Shown here piece by piece: positions 45,177 through 55,932 of a stretch of 64,000 nucleotides of DNA; positions within the stretch are counted from its first letter, which is position 1; every line of letters starts with the position of its first letter. The DNA lies in assembly GCF_000338295.1 (NCBI RefSeq), contig NZ_ANMO01000235.1, positions 1 to 64,000 of the forward strand. The letters are read 5' to 3'. The notes beneath the pieces are model-generated. The model was given only the letters and a program-made list of their open reading frames with translations, was not told the origin of the DNA and searched no databases. The DNA comes from Rhodopirellula europaea 6C (GTDB lineage Bacteria; Planctomycetota; Planctomycetia; Pirellulales; Pirellulaceae). Position numbers and translations under genes: made by a program.

Positions 45177-47114
45177 ATGGCACAAGGCGAAAAAATCATC
45201 GGTATCGACCTCGGGACCACCAACAGCGTGGTCGCGATCATGGAAGGTAGCGAGCCAAAAGTTATCCCAAACCCTGAAGGCAACCGGCTGACTCCCAGCG
45301 TGGTCGCTTTCACAGACAAGCAAGAAACCATCGTCGGCGAACCCGCTCGACGTCAAGCCGTCACCAACCCGAAGCGTACCGTGTACTCGGCAAAACGTTT
45401 CATGGGACGTCGTCACAACGAAGTTCAATCGGAAGAAAAAATGGTGCCCTATGGCATCACCGGTGGAGCTGGCGATTACGTCAAGATTCAAGTTGGCGAC
45501 AGCGAGTACACGCCACAAGAAATCTCCGCCAAGGTTCTTCGCAAGTTGAAGGAATCGGCTGAGTCGTACTTGGGGCACAAAGTCAACAAGGCGGTCATCA
45601 CCGTTCCCGCATACTTCAACGATGCACAGCGTCAAGCAACCAAAGACGCCGGCCAAATCGCCGGTTTGGAAGTTGCTCGGATCATCAACGAACCAACCGC
45701 GGCTGCACTGGCTTACGGTTTGGACAAGAAGAAGGACGAAAGCATCATCGTCTTCGACTTGGGTGGTGGTACGTTTGACGTTTCGGTTCTGGAAGTTGCT
45801 GATAGTGGCGACGAAGAACAAGAGAGCCGCGTGTTCCAAGTTGTCAGTACCTCGGGTGACACGCACCTTGGTGGTGATGACTTCGACGAAGCGTTGATCA
45901 ACCACGTTGCCAGCGAATTCCAAAAAGAAAACGGCATCGATCTTCGCAACGACGCGATGGCGTTGCAACGTTTGCAAGAAGCTTGCGAGAAGGCGAAGAA
46001 AGAACTCAGTACTTTGCCAGAAACCGACATCAACTTGCCTTTTATCACGATGGATGCTTCGGGGCCGAAGCACCTGACGATGAAGATCACTCGATCCAAG
46101 TTCGAAGAGCTGATCGATGCATTGGTGGAGCGTTGCCGTGGGCCAGTCTTGCAAGCATTGAAAGACGCTGGCATGGACCCCAAGGACATCGACGAAGTTG
46201 TCTTGGTCGGTGGTAGCACCCGGGTGCCAAAGGTTCGCGAAGTTGTCAAAAGCATCTTCGGCAAAGACCCTCACCAAGGTGTGAACCCCGACGAAGTGGT
46301 TGCTGTTGGTGCCGCGATCCAAGGCAGTGTCTTGGCTGGTGACCGCAACGATGTGTTGCTGCTCGACGTGACTCCACTGACGCTCGGAATCGAAACCGAA
46401 GGTGGCGTGATGACCGCATTGGTCGAACGCAACACCACGATTCCTGCCGAGAAGAAGAACGTCTTCAGTACCGCCGCGGACAACCAAACCGCCGTGACCG
46501 TTCGAGTGTTCCAAGGGGAACGCAAGATGGCCAACGCGAACCGATTGCTTGCTGAATTCAACCTGGAAGACATTCCTGCTTCACCGCGTGGTGTGCCACA
46601 GATCGAAGTCAAGTTTGACATCGACCAAAACGGCATTCTGAGTGTTTCGGCGAAGGAACTGAAAACCGGGAAAGAAGCCAACGTCGAGATCAAAGACAGC
46701 GGCGCGTTGTCCGACAGTGACATCGAGCAAATGCAGAAAGACGCGGAAGCCAACGCGGAAGAAGACAAGCGACAATTTGAATTGGTCGAGGCTCGCAACA
46801 AGGTCAACCAACAGGTTTACCAACTTGAGAAGTTGATGGGCGAGAACGACGACAAGTTGTCCGATGACGACAAGGCTCCGATGAACGCTGCGATTGAAAA
46901 GGTCAAGAAAGCCGCGGAAGGCGATGACTTGGCTGAGATCAAAGCTGCATCGGACGAATTGGAAGCCGCCTCGCAAGCGTTTAGCAAGGTCTTGTACGAG
47001 AAGACTGATGCAGCTGGCGAAGCCGGTGCTGACGCGGCAGGTGCCGCCGGTGCAACCGCGGGCGGCGGAGACGATGACGACGCGATCGACGCGGAGTTTG
47101 AAGTCAAAGAGTGA
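45177..47114 (+). CDS. dnaK: Molecular chaperone DnaK (Hsp70)
   Basis: 645 residues from ATG 45177, with AGGAG ten bases upstream. ATPase domain: GIDLGTTNS at the N-terminus, [11 protein letters not shown], and [12 protein letters not shown]. The substrate-binding part has [17 protein letters not shown] and [13 protein letters not shown]. It folds nascent and stressed proteins with DnaJ and GrpE, whose genes are not in the window. The C-terminal tail is a Gly/Ala-rich stretch ending in DAEFEVKE, similar to the usual acidic DnaK end. Followed by a strong terminator and clpB, so the two heat-shock genes are transcribed separately. Confidence 0.98.
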   Translation: MAQGEKIIGIDLGTTNSVVAIMEGSEPKVIPNPEGNRLTPSVVAFTDKQETIVGEPARRQAVTNPKRTVYSAKRFMGRRHNEVQSEEKMVPYGITGGAGDYVKIQVGDSEYTPQEISAKVLRKLKESAESYLGHKVNKAVITVPAYFNDAQRQATKDAGQIAGLEVARIINEPTAAALAYGLDKKKDESIIVFDLGGGTFDVSVLEVADSGDEEQESRVFQVVSTSGDTHLGGDDFDEALINHVASEFQKENGIDLRNDAMALQRLQEACEKAKKELSTLPETDINLPFITMDASGPKHLTMKITRSKFEELIDALVERCRGPVLQALKDAGMDPKDIDEVVLVGGSTRVPKVREVVKSIFGKDPHQGVNPDEVVAVGAAIQGSVLAGDRNDVLLLDVTPLTLGIETEGGVMTALVERNTTIPAEKKNVFSTAADNQTAVTVRVFQGERKMANANRLLAEFNLEDIPASPRGVPQIEVKFDIDQNGILSVSAKELKTGKEANVEIKDSGALSDSDIEQMQKDAEANAEEDKRQFELVEARNKVNQQVYQLEKLMGENDDKLSDDDKAPMNAAIEKVKKAAEGDDLAEIKAASDELEAASQAFSKVLYEKTDAAGEAGADAAGAAGATAGGGDDDDAIDAEFEVKE

Positions 47115-47171
47115 CCCAACCGATGTGAGTCGGACGGTTGATTCCTTTCGGCTCGCACGTTTTTGATAACG

Positions 47172-47220
47172 GCGAGTCTCGCTCGGCTGCAGTGCAGCCA
47201 AGCGGGCGCTCGCTTTTTTT
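47172..47220 (+). terminator. Strong intrinsic terminator of dnaK
   Basis: Inner stem GCTCGGCTGCA / TGCAGCCAAGC has one mismatch and a one-base loop centre; an outer GCGAG / CTCGC pair extends it. Seven Ts follow at 47214-47220. Confidence 0.85.
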
Positions 47221-47337
47221 ATGCCCGTTCATTTTGTCTCGGCAATTCCATTCGGCGCGGGAATTGTATTGCTGATCCTCCAGATTGATTCCGCGTCCCA
47301 CCTCCTTATCCCACCCCTTCTCTGTCTGGAGATTCTG

Positions 47338-49983
47338 ATGGCCTTTCGAATCGACAAACTCACAACTCAAGCCCAAAACGTGGTCGCTGAAGCGCAAGCT
47401 CAAGCCACTTCCGCCGGCAACGCCGAGATCGATCCGTTGCATGTTCTTGCCGCCGCGGTGAACCAGCGAGATGGCATCGCGACGCCGTTGCTCGAAAAAA
47501 TCAACGTGGATGTTCCCAAGCTGAAGTCATTGCTGGCGAGTGAACTGGATAAGCTCCCCAATGCATCCGGCATGGGCCAGGCTCGCGTCTCCGCAAAGCT
47601 GCAAGCGGCACTCGAGGCATCGGCGACATCTGCTGAATCATTGAAAGACGAGTACGTCAGCACCGAACATTTGCTGGTTGGTCTAGCACGCACTGACAAC
47701 AAAGCGAAGAACCTGTTGTCTTTGTTAGGCGTGTCGGACAACGATCTGCTGACGGCAATGAGTCAAATTCGAGGTTCGGCTCGCGTCACCGATCCCAATG
47801 CAGAATCGACTTACCAAGCCCTTGAAAAGTTCGGTATCGACCTGACCCAGTTGGCTCAAAGTGGCAAGCTGGATCCTGTGATTGGACGTGACAACGAGAT
47901 CCGTCGCGTGATTCAGGTTCTTTCGCGTCGGACGAAGAACAATCCGGTTCTGATCGGCCAGCCTGGTGTCGGTAAAACAGCGATCGCGGAAGGGTTGGCA
48001 CTTCGTATCTTTGAAGGTGACGTTCCACAAAGCCTCAAAGGCAAGAAGGTCGTCTCGCTCGACATGGGAGCACTCGTCGCGGGAGCCAAGTTCCGCGGTG
48101 ACTTCGAAGAGCGTTTGAAATCGGTGCTACGCGAAGTCAAGGATTCCGATGGCAAGGTGATTTTGTTCATCGATGAATTGCACCTCGTTGTCGGCGCGGG
48201 CAATGCCGAGGGGTCGGCGGACGCGGCAAACTTGCTCAAACCCGAGTTGGCTCGCGGTGCCTTGCGTTGCATCGGTGCGACGACGCTCGACGAGTATCGT
48301 CAACACATCGAGAAAGATGCGGCGCTCGAACGTCGGTTCCAACCAGTGTTCGTGGGTGAACCGAACGCCGAAGACACCATCGCGATTCTGCGAGGGTTGA
48401 AGCCTCGATATGAGTCGCATCATGGTGTCCGGATCACCGACAGTGCTTTGGTTGCCGCCGCGAATCTATCGGATCGTTACATCGCAGATCGATTTCTGCC
48501 GGATAAAGCGATCGACTTGATCGATGAAGCGGCCAGTCGTTTGGCGATGGAGAAGGAGAGTGTGCCTGAACCGATCGATCGTTTGCAGCGACGTCTTCGC
48601 CAATTGGAATTGGTGCACCGTCAGTTGGTGGATGAACAGGAAGCTTCTGCGATCGACAAACGTGTCGAAGTGGAAGAAGAAATGGAGTCTGCCAAGGCGG
48701 AGTTGGCCAGTTTGAAGGAGCAATGGGAAGCTGAGAAAATGGGATTGGACGACGTCCAGTCCGTGCGACAAGAAGTCGACCAGCTTCAGCATCGTTTCGC
48801 TCAGTTGGACGCGGAAGCCAAGGAGAAGCAACTCCGAGGCGAAAGCCCCGAGGATGCGTACAGCGAAATGCTGCAAGTGCAATCGCGGCTTCGTGAACTG
48901 CAGGCCCGTATTGATGATGCTGAAAAACATGACGATTCAGCGGATCAGGCCAAAGAGGAACCGGGTGAGGAGAAACGTCGGCTACTTCGCAAAGAAGTCA
49001 CCGAGGAAGAAATCGCAGAGGTCGTCAGCACTTGGACCGGAGTTCCCGTCACTCGAATGATGGAAACCGAACGAGCCAAGTTGTTGGTGATGGAAGAACG
49101 ATTGCATCAACGGGTTGTTGGCCAGGATGAAGCGGTCACCGCCGTTTCGGACGCGGTTCGTCGAAGTCGCAGCGGGTTGCAAGATCCCAATCGTCCGATC
49201 GGTTCGTTCCTATTCTTGGGGCCAACCGGTGTTGGGAAAACGGAGCTTTGCAAGGCACTCGCTGAGGTCATGTTTGACGACGAATCCGCAATGGTTCGTA
49301 TCGACATGAGCGAGTTCATGGAACGGCACAGCGTGTCGCGACTGATCGGTGCTCCTCCCGGCTATGTCGGCTACGAAGAGGGCGGCAAGCTCACCGAGGC
49401 TGTTCGCCGGCGACCCTACGCTGTGATTTTGCTCGATGAAATGGAGAAGGCGCATCCGGATGTGTTCAATGTTTTGTTGCAGGTGCTCGACGATGGGCGT
49501 TTGACTGACGGGCAAGGACGAACGGTGAACTTCACCAACACGGTCGTTGTGATGACCAGCAATGTCGGTAGCCAAGTGATTCAGCGAGTGACGGAGGAAG
49601 GCGGTGGCGAAGATGAAATGCGTCAGGCGGTGGAGGAAGCTTTGAAGGCGAGGTTCTTGCCAGAGTTTCTCAACCGGATCGATGACACAGTGATCTTTCA
49701 TCCACTGCAGCAAACTCAGATTCGCAGGATCGTTCAATTGCAACTCGAAGAGCTTCATTCACGATTGGCAGCCAATGGCCTGTCATTTGAGATCTCGGAC
49801 GCAGCGATCGATCAAATTGCGGAAGTGGGTTACGACCCAGCGTATGGTGCACGACCTCTGAAACGTGTTATCCAGCGTGAGGTGCAGAATCCGCTCGCTT
49901 CAGCGATTTTGAAGAACAGCTATCCCGAGGGCACGGTGATCAAGATCGATCACGATGGCGATCAATTCGTGTTCTCTGGGTGA
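47338..49983 (+). CDS. clpB: ATP-dependent disaggregase ClpB
   Basis: 881 residues from ATG 47338, with GGAG just upstream (CTGGAGATTCTG). The N domain is followed by the first AAA+ ring (GQPGVGKT, Walker [10 protein letters not shown]), the ClpB/Hsp104 middle coiled coil ([20 protein letters not shown] through to about 600) and a second AAA+ ring (GPTGVGKT, Walker [15 protein letters not shown]). It rescues aggregated proteins together with DnaK, encoded immediately upstream. The middle domain is somewhat longer and more acidic than in E. coli. Ends with a stem TTGTCGC/GCGACAA. Confidence 0.97.
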   Translation: MAFRIDKLTTQAQNVVAEAQAQATSAGNAEIDPLHVLAAAVNQRDGIATPLLEKINVDVPKLKSLLASELDKLPNASGMGQARVSAKLQAALEASATSAESLKDEYVSTEHLLVGLARTDNKAKNLLSLLGVSDNDLLTAMSQIRGSARVTDPNAESTYQALEKFGIDLTQLAQSGKLDPVIGRDNEIRRVIQVLSRRTKNNPVLIGQPGVGKTAIAEGLALRIFEGDVPQSLKGKKVVSLDMGALVAGAKFRGDFEERLKSVLREVKDSDGKVILFIDELHLVVGAGNAEGSADAANLLKPELARGALRCIGATTLDEYRQHIEKDAALERRFQPVFVGEPNAEDTIAILRGLKPRYESHHGVRITDSALVAAANLSDRYIADRFLPDKAIDLIDEAASRLAMEKESVPEPIDRLQRRLRQLELVHRQLVDEQEASAIDKRVEVEEEMESAKAELASLKEQWEAEKMGLDDVQSVRQEVDQLQHRFAQLDAEAKEKQLRGESPEDAYSEMLQVQSRLRELQARIDDAEKHDDSADQAKEEPGEEKRRLLRKEVTEEEIAEVVSTWTGVPVTRMMETERAKLLVMEERLHQRVVGQDEAVTAVSDAVRRSRSGLQDPNRPIGSFLFLGPTGVGKTELCKALAEVMFDDESAMVRIDMSEFMERHSVSRLIGAPPGYVGYEEGGKLTEAVRRRPYAVILLDEMEKAHPDVFNVLLQVLDDGRLTDGQGRTVNFTNTVVVMTSNVGSQVIQRVTEEGGGEDEMRQAVEEALKARFLPEFLNRIDDTVIFHPLQQTQIRRIVQLQLEELHSRLAANGLSFEISDAAIDQIAEVGYDPAYGARPLKRVIQREVQNPLASAILKNSYPEGTVIKIDHDGDQFVFSG

Positions 49984-49988
49984 GTTGT

Positions 49989-50012
49989 TTGTCGCTGAAC
50001 CGCATGCGACAA
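49989..50012 (+). terminator. Hairpin after clpB
   Basis: Seven-pair stem TTGTCGC / GCGACAA with a ten-base loop right after the clpB stop. Only a weak T-tract. Confidence 0.5.
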
Positions 50013-50150
50013 TTGTGGCCTGAGTGCCAACTGAAGTTCCGGCCAAAGCATTCGCCCGTTTGCGGCGGATGCCGGCTTTGTTCGGACATTGTGGGTTGAG
50101 ACTCGATTTAATGAGATTGTTTTGTCCCCCATTTTTCGAAGGTTTCGTAC

Positions 50151-50702
50151 ATGATGATGCAACGTGTTGCCTTGATGTTGACGTTGGTTTGCGTTTCTTC
50201 CGTGGTCGCTTCAGCCGAGGAGAAGCCAACCTTTGATTCGGAACGATCAAAGATCACTTTCATCGGTGCAAAACCTGATGGAAAGCACGAGGGTGGATTC
50301 AAGAAATTCACCGCCGAGGCGACTTTGAATGTGGAAGATCCCAGCAAGGGATCATTGAAGATTGAAATTGATGCCACAAGCCTTTGGTCGGATGCTGATA
50401 AACTGACCAACCATCTGAAAAACCCTGACTTTTTCGACGTTCGCAAACACCCGAAGATCACATTTGAATCGACCAAAATCGAACATGATGCGTCGCAAGA
50501 CAAAGTGAACATCGTTGGTCATTTGACGATGCTTGGTAAGAAGGTGGAGGTCACGATCCCATCGATGCCAAAGCTGACCGAAGACATGTTGGTCTTGGCG
50601 GCGAACTTTGACATTGACCGAACCAAGTGGGGCATGACCTACGGCAAAGGCAAGATCAACGACGAGGTTGCCATCCGCGCGTTGCTCGTTTTCAAACGGT
50701 AA
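50151..50702 (+). CDS. YceI-family periplasmic protein
   Basis: 183 residues starting with three consecutive ATG codons. Signal peptide (ALMLTLVCVSSVVASA) then a lipocalin-like YceI barrel: FDSERSKITFIGAKPDGKHEGGF, DATSLWSDADKLTNHLKNPDFFDVRKHPKITFES, and VGHLTMLGKKVEVTIP. YceI proteins bind polyisoprenoid-like lipids; that is family knowledge, not proven here. Four bases separate it from the next gene. Confidence 0.9.
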   Translation: MMMQRVALMLTLVCVSSVVASAEEKPTFDSERSKITFIGAKPDGKHEGGFKKFTAEATLNVEDPSKGSLKIEIDATSLWSDADKLTNHLKNPDFFDVRKHPKITFESTKIEHDASQDKVNIVGHLTMLGKKVEVTIPSMPKLTEDMLVLAANFDIDRTKWGMTYGKGKINDEVAIRALLVFKR

Positions 50703-50706
50703 GACC

Positions 50707-51612
50707 GTGGAAACTCAAATCCTAATTTGGTGCGTGATAACGCCAGCGATCTTGTCGCTGGCGTTTGTCTTTGGAGCTTGGGCAATTCAGCGGTCCGAGC
50801 CGAATGCTTGGTCACGACCCCTGCCAGCAGTGCTCGCTGTGATTGGTTGGTGGGTCGCGGTCAGTGCCTGTATGTACGCGAGGCAAGATTTGGATTGGTC
50901 CGCGCTGGAGGCCTGGCAAATTGTATTGGCCCCCATTGGGATCGCGTCGCTGTTGTTGGCTGCGTGTCCGTGCGAAGTGGATTCGTTGCAAACGGCGAGC
51001 CCGCGAACGAGCTTTGGTTTTTGGTGGGTGGTTGCTGGTCTGGGATCCGTGGCGATTGCGATGTGGACCATGCCAACCGGTGATGGATGGACCGATATGT
51101 TGCCGCTTCATCGTCCTTGGATGGCATCCGTGGCGGCGGCATCGCTGATCAACATTTGGTCGTTGGGTCGGATGCGAAGAAGTGGCGCCGCAGCTTGGAT
51201 CCTTTGGGTTGGATTGGCTGGTTTGGTGGCACCCACTTTGTTGGCGGCCAGTGCTTACGGTGGTTTGGCGGAATGGATGGTGAGTGCACTGGTTTCGACA
51301 TTTGTTTTTGCGGTCGCCGCAGCGCTGATGCCCAACTCAACTATCGGAAGATTGTTTCCGGCCGTGCTTTTTTTGGCGGCGAGCACCACAGCGACGGGGC
51401 GGTTCTACACCTATGAAGATCATCCGACTTGGTTGTACGGATTGATCCTGTTGATGCCAACTTGCATCTCGATCCCGGATGCGTGGCTTCGAGAAAGATC
51501 GACGTTGATTCGAGTCTCCACGGCGGTCGTTGTCGCGACCCTTTTACTCGCCGTCATCGGATGGTTCTTGCTCGGTGATTCAATGTTTGGTGAACCGACC
51601 GAGGAATGGTGA
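50707..51612 (+). CDS. Hypothetical polytopic membrane protein
   Basis: 301 residues from GTG 50707. About eight to nine hydrophobic segments, rich in Ala, Val, Leu and Trp, with short polar loops. A CPC pair (LLAACPCEVDSL) is in one loop. No signature of a known transporter is recognised. Co-directional with yceI four bases away, so probably in one operon. Confidence 0.65.
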   Translation: METQILIWCVITPAILSLAFVFGAWAIQRSEPNAWSRPLPAVLAVIGWWVAVSACMYARQDLDWSALEAWQIVLAPIGIASLLLAACPCEVDSLQTASPRTSFGFWWVVAGLGSVAIAMWTMPTGDGWTDMLPLHRPWMASVAAASLINIWSLGRMRRSGAAAWILWVGLAGLVAPTLLAASAYGGLAEWMVSALVSTFVFAVAAALMPNSTIGRLFPAVLFLAASTTATGRFYTYEDHPTWLYGLILLMPTCISIPDAWLRERSTLIRVSTAVVVATLLLAVIGWFLLGDSMFGEPTEEW

Positions 51613-51661
51613 TGGGGAGTGGGAAGTGGTTCAGGGCCACAGGGCCACAGGGACTCAGGAC

Positions 51662-54600
51662 TCAGGACTTGTTCCACTTGCAGAGGGCGTTGACGTAGGC
51701 GGAGCCTCCGTCTCGGTTCCAACCGTCGAGTTGGCTCGGTTCTTTCAGTTGTTGACCGCGACGCATGGGCGTCACAATGAAGCGACTATCGATGTCCGAA
51801 AGCGTTGTCATGTCGCCCCATAGTTTTTCAAATTGGGCGACTGGGAACACATCTTCCTGAGCGTGGCCCCAGCGTTTCTTGACCTCTTTGAGTGTGATGT
51901 AGGTTGGCAAGCGAGCGGCCATTTGGCGGACCGCTGAGTCGACTGCCGACGCATCGTTCAACGAATCACGATTCAAGCCGAACGAATCAAGCAATGCATC
52001 GATGTCGATCCAGGTTGTCATCGAGTTGTAGAACTTTAGACCAAATTCGATGCGTTCGTCCGGCATCGCGAGGCCTTCGACCAGTCGTGGACGACCCGCA
52101 ACCAGGGCCAGTCCACCACCGCGGTCTTCCAGGCGGCGCGGGATGACTTCGTAGCTGAGAGTGGCTCCTGACTCGATGTGCAAACCAAACAGGCCTGGGG
52201 CAACATTGGCACCAAGGGTGTCGATGTTGTGCAGCATCAAATACCGGAGAGACGGTTGGTCTCGCAACATCTGCGAGAGCACGCCATTGCGGAAAAGGTT
52301 GGGGACTTCATACCAGTGACCGACTGGATGCACACACTGCGCCGCGACATTGTCGGTGTAGTCGGAACCTTCTCCCGTTTGTTGGGCCCAATTCGCGATC
52401 GCGGATCGAGCACTTTCTCGCATCTTTTGTTGTTGCTGGTCGAGAACCTGTTGAGCGGTTTCTTCCCACAGGAAATGAAGGTCGCGAACCATCGGGACCA
52501 TTCGTAACCCGACGCTTCGTCCGCTGGACACGTACACTGGGCCTTCGTGGCCATAGTTCTCAGTGCGATCCAAGACGGTCCGGATTGCTTCGTCGGTCAT
52601 CCAGCTGGTTGTGATGACGTGCGGAATGGTGCCGCCGTTTTGGGACGTTGCAGCACGGTTCTTTGCCAAGTGAATTTCGAGGAAGCTTCGATGCTTTCCG
52701 GCGAACCGATGAAACGGGTGCAGAGCTTTGCAAACGCCTGCACCTTGCGTCCAGCGACTGCCAACGCCCGCCGCTAACGTGACGACGCCGATCTCTCCAT
52801 TGGCGATGGCTTTGGAACCAATGTCGGCCAAACGGTCGTCTAGGCCGTCGCGAGTGTCAGTGACATGTTCTTTGGAGACGTCGGTGATTTTAAGGTCACG
52901 GGAAAGTCGGTTGGCTGCCAAGCCAAATTTGCCGGCTCGCATGTCGGCCCGGATCTGCTCATGTTGAGATCGATCAAAGCCGCTTCGTTTCAAAATCGCC
53001 GCGAGTGAGTCATCGCTCGTTTGCGAATCGTCTTTCTTGTCGCTGCTGGCTTTGTCATCCGATGGTAAAACGCTTCGGAGTAGCAATGCCGCGTTCGCTT
53101 CTCGATCATTTGGGTCGCTGCAACGCCGTGAGATGCCCGCCAATTCTTCGCGGGTTTGAGGCGACAACTCTCGCAGGGGCTTGCGAAGCCATTTCGGCAT
53201 CATCAACGCGTAGTACTTCTGCGGTAACACGGCGGACTGAGCCGGTATCAATTCAGCAAACGTTCCGTCGTCATTGATTTGGAAGTCATAGACAACCGGA
53301 TCCATCGCGAATGGCAACGCGGTTTCCAGTTCGCGTTTGACCGTCACCATTTCTTGGCTGAGCCAGTCTTGTGCGTCTTGTTTGATGGTCGGATCAAAGA
53401 TGAATCCCATGCCGCCACCGGACATGCCGCCCAACATCCAAAATCCCCAGAACTGATCGCCGTACTGTTCGCGACAACGCTGGATCATCACGTCCGTGAA
53501 CCGGTTGGTTGCCCAAGGAATGATCGATTGCAGGGGGCCTTCGAAGTTCTCGGTGGTCAGCGAACCAAGACGGCAGATGTCGCCTTGTTGCAGTGCCTCA
53601 ACAACCTCGTCGTAGATCCGCATGGCTTCTTGACGGCCGACCCATTGATCACGTCCACGAACGAGATAGTGCTCGGTGACCATCTCCAAGATTGGACCAA
53701 CGTTTTGGGCCATCCCACCATGTACAACGACCAGCGAATCCTGCAGTTTTTGTCGAGCTTCGGTGCTGACGCGGTTTTCGCCCAAGACTTCGTGGTCGGG
53801 CATCAAGCGTCCGCGACTGATTCCGAATTCGGGATCCTCTTCACCGGCAATCTGGCCGCAAATCAGTTTGATGCCGGGCCAGACACCGCCTGAGTCCTGC
53901 CACCCGCCTCCGCTGCCGCCGATCCATTCACCCAAGATTGCGCGAGCCGCAATCAGGCGTCGGTCGGGTTCGGTCAGCTCGCCCTGCAGCGACTGGATTT
54001 GACCGGTTGCTCGCATCAGGTTGCTGATGAGCGAACCCAGCAAGTTCGTCGAAACGGCCAGGCGAGAACCTTTGGGGATGTCGTTGATTTTGGAAACCAG
54101 TTCCAAACCTTTGCCACGACCGACGACGCGTTCGAGCAGTGATGCCATGTCGGAGCCGCAACCTTCCAGTCCCGGTGGGACGACACCGGCGGCGATCACA
54201 GCGGCTTTGAGCAACCCGAGGTAGTCCCTCGCAAAGTCAAACATTTCGGCGATGGTGGTCACTTCGACGCTGGCATTGAGGTCAACGCTGACCAACCGAA
54301 ACACCGGTTTGTCGATCACTCGCAAGTAGGTCTCAATCGGCGGTCGAACTTGGTCGTCTCGTCCTCGGACGCCGAGGTCGACCGAGACGTTGATGACGCG
54401 AGCACCCTCAGGGTAGTCCATTCCCAAAAAGAAGATGTCACTCCACGCCGAGTGAGAAACGTCCATGCGAACGGCGGTGGTTTCTTTTAAAACCGGCGAA
54501 AGATTCGGGGCGTCTTTGGTTGGCAACAGCTCCTTGCGGATGCGAAGTGGGTGTTCGGCAACATGTCCCAAACGAAACATCCATTGGTTGCCACGAACGG

Positions 54601-55030
54601 TTCGGACGCTGTGGCGAACTTGATCGGCCAGCGTTTGAAAACCTAGTTCGTGGTACGCCGATGCTAACGCACTGGACAATGAATCGCTGGCACCATCGGT
54701 CGACTGGACTTCTAAAAATTCATCGATCGCTTCTTGAAAGCGTCGTCCGAGCAGATGTTCGTAACCTTCAAAGGGGATGCTGCCGGAACTGGATTGATCC
54801 AAACGTGGCGGAAGGTGGTACCGATAAATGGCCGACAGAAAAAACAACGCTCGCACACGTTGGTACAAGTTGTCTTCTTGACGCCGAAAGCGATCCAGTT
54901 CGGTGATGTGGTCAAGCAACTCGGATAGCGTGGCGTCTTCTACCAACGATTCGAGCGAGCGATCACGTAGGTCGGCTTGGTCGGTGGTGATCGTTTCGAT
55001 CAATGCGTTCATGGAGCGAACTTCCGGCAT
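51662..55030 (-). CDS. GHMP kinase (fucokinase-like) fused to UDPGP-type sugar pyrophosphorylase
   Basis: 1122 residues from ATG 55030. An all-helical N-terminus (1-170) precedes a GHMP kinase region: TAVRMDVSHSAWSDIFFLG (185-203), the ATP-loop equivalent IPKGSRLAVSTNLLGSL (318-334), then GEWIGGSGGGWQDSGG (367-382), the fucokinase-type signature, and FWGFWMLGGMSGGGMGFIF (527-545). The usual GSGLGTSS loop is altered to GSRLAVST. After a Ser/Asp/Lys-rich linker at about 655-680 a UDPGP-type nucleotidyltransferase starts: TLAAGVGSRWTQGAGVCKAL (751-770) and YLMLHNIDTLGANVAPGLFG (930-949). Probably phosphorylates a sugar and then forms a nucleotide sugar. The order is opposite to that in Fkp. Its start overlaps the GalU-like stop (TGATG). 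Confidence 0.75.
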   Translation of the reverse strand: MPEVRSMNALIETITTDQADLRDRSLESLVEDATLSELLDHITELDRFRRQEDNLYQRVRALFFLSAIYRYHLPPRLDQSSSGSIPFEGYEHLLGRRFQEAIDEFLEVQSTDGASDSLSSALASAYHELGFQTLADQVRHSVRTVRGNQWMFRLGHVAEHPLRIRKELLPTKDAPNLSPVLKETTAVRMDVSHSAWSDIFFLGMDYPEGARVINVSVDLGVRGRDDQVRPPIETYLRVIDKPVFRLVSVDLNASVEVTTIAEMFDFARDYLGLLKAAVIAAGVVPPGLEGCGSDMASLLERVVGRGKGLELVSKINDIPKGSRLAVSTNLLGSLISNLMRATGQIQSLQGELTEPDRRLIAARAILGEWIGGSGGGWQDSGGVWPGIKLICGQIAGEEDPEFGISRGRLMPDHEVLGENRVSTEARQKLQDSLVVVHGGMAQNVGPILEMVTEHYLVRGRDQWVGRQEAMRIYDEVVEALQQGDICRLGSLTTENFEGPLQSIIPWATNRFTDVMIQRCREQYGDQFWGFWMLGGMSGGGMGFIFDPTIKQDAQDWLSQEMVTVKRELETALPFAMDPVVYDFQINDDGTFAELIPAQSAVLPQKYYALMMPKWLRKPLRELSPQTREELAGISRRCSDPNDREANAALLLRSVLPSDDKASSDKKDDSQTSDDSLAAILKRSGFDRSQHEQIRADMRAGKFGLAANRLSRDLKITDVSKEHVTDTRDGLDDRLADIGSKAIANGEIGVVTLAAGVGSRWTQGAGVCKALHPFHRFAGKHRSFLEIHLAKNRAATSQNGGTIPHVITTSWMTDEAIRTVLDRTENYGHEGPVYVSSGRSVGLRMVPMVRDLHFLWEETAQQVLDQQQQKMRESARSAIANWAQQTGEGSDYTDNVAAQCVHPVGHWYEVPNLFRNGVLSQMLRDQPSLRYLMLHNIDTLGANVAPGLFGLHIESGATLSYEVIPRRLEDRGGGLALVAGRPRLVEGLAMPDERIEFGLKFYNSMTTWIDIDALLDSFGLNRDSLNDASAVDSAVRQMAARLPTYITLKEVKKRWGHAQEDVFPVAQFEKLWGDMTTLSDIDSRFIVTPMRRGQQLKEPSQLDGWNRDGGSAYVNALCKWNKS

Positions 55031-55932
55031 CAGTTGGATCCTTCCAAAGGAGACGATTCGGATGGCGGGTCAATGGTTGCCGCGACTGGATGTTCCGCTC
55101 GCGTGGCGAGAAGTTCAACCAGTTCGGTCAGCAACAGGTCTCGATCGCGTCCGGACAGTCCGATGGCCAGTTGTGCGATCAGAACTCCGTATTGTTCGCC
55201 GATGTTGTAACGACGTCCCCGAAGTTGATAGGCAAGGTATTTGCCGCGATGAGGAAGTTTGGCCATCGCATCGGATAGCGAGGGCCGTTCCATGCTTTCA
55301 TCGGAGGCAACTTCGTGAAGGCATTCCATCACCGCGGATGTCAGGACGTGCATGCCGAAGTAGCCGAGGTAGTAGCCGCTACGCAGGCCCGGCGTGATCA
55401 AGGATTGTTCCGCGAGCGTGGGCGTTGGTTTTTCGACAACCGTTCGCACGTCATACAAACCATCGAATCGAGGCACGCTGGTTCCAGCGACAATGCCAAA
55501 GTATGGCAAGCGATGTTCTCGGGTGGACTGGACCGCGGAGACCGGACAGGAGTGATGTTCGGCCATCTCGATCAGTTGTGCCGCGCAACTTTTTGAAGTT
55601 GCCGACAGGTACAGGTGATCGCCAACGAGATGCAGAAAGGGATCGTCTCCGCAAAACGATTCCGCTTGCAGGATTGCGTCGGCGTACCCGAGCGGTCGCT
55701 CTTGATGGACAAATTGAATGTTGCCGAGCGAGCCACCGGCGGCCTTGCGGTAGTTGTCCTCGTCACCGGGCTGGATCACGACGCAGATCTCTTCCACGCC
55801 CGCCGAGAGCGTTTCTTCGACGATCAGCTGTAGAGCTGTTTTTTCCTCGCCCGAACCGTCGACCAGTCGTTGCAGCGGCAGGGTGTTTTGGTTGGGGGCC
55901 GCGGCGGTGATAACCGCTTTTCGAACTCGCAT
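55030..55932 (-). CDS. GalU-like nucleotidyltransferase with a changed signature loop
   Basis: 300 residues from ATG 55932. Overall layout follows UTP-glucose-1-phosphate uridylyltransferases: LIVEETLSAGVEEICVVIQPGDE, FVHQERPLGYADAILQAESF, LHLVGDHLYL, VVEKPTP, and SDAMAKLPHRGKYLAYQLRG with RYNIGEQYG. The usual nucleotide-binding loop (AAGLGTRFLP...K) is replaced by AAAPNQNTLPLQRLVDG, so the G-x-G-T-R arginine and the nearby Lys are missing. It could be a regulatory or non-catalytic partner, or use another base. Stop overlaps the start of the kinase-pyrophosphorylase gene by one base, which strongly suggests joint function. Confidence 0.75.
   Translation of the reverse strand: MRVRKAVITAAAPNQNTLPLQRLVDGSGEEKTALQLIVEETLSAGVEEICVVIQPGDEDNYRKAAGGSLGNIQFVHQERPLGYADAILQAESFCGDDPFLHLVGDHLYLSATSKSCAAQLIEMAEHHSCPVSAVQSTREHRLPYFGIVAGTSVPRFDGLYDVRTVVEKPTPTLAEQSLITPGLRSGYYLGYFGMHVLTSAVMECLHEVASDESMERPSLSDAMAKLPHRGKYLAYQLRGRRYNIGEQYGVLIAQLAIGLSGRDRDLLLTELVELLATRAEHPVAATIDPPSESSPLEGSN

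Noticed and set aside
45168-46514. 448-codon open frame on the minus strand across dnaK
   Set aside because: Antisense shadow of a highly conserved gene, with no ribosome site or recognisable protein character.
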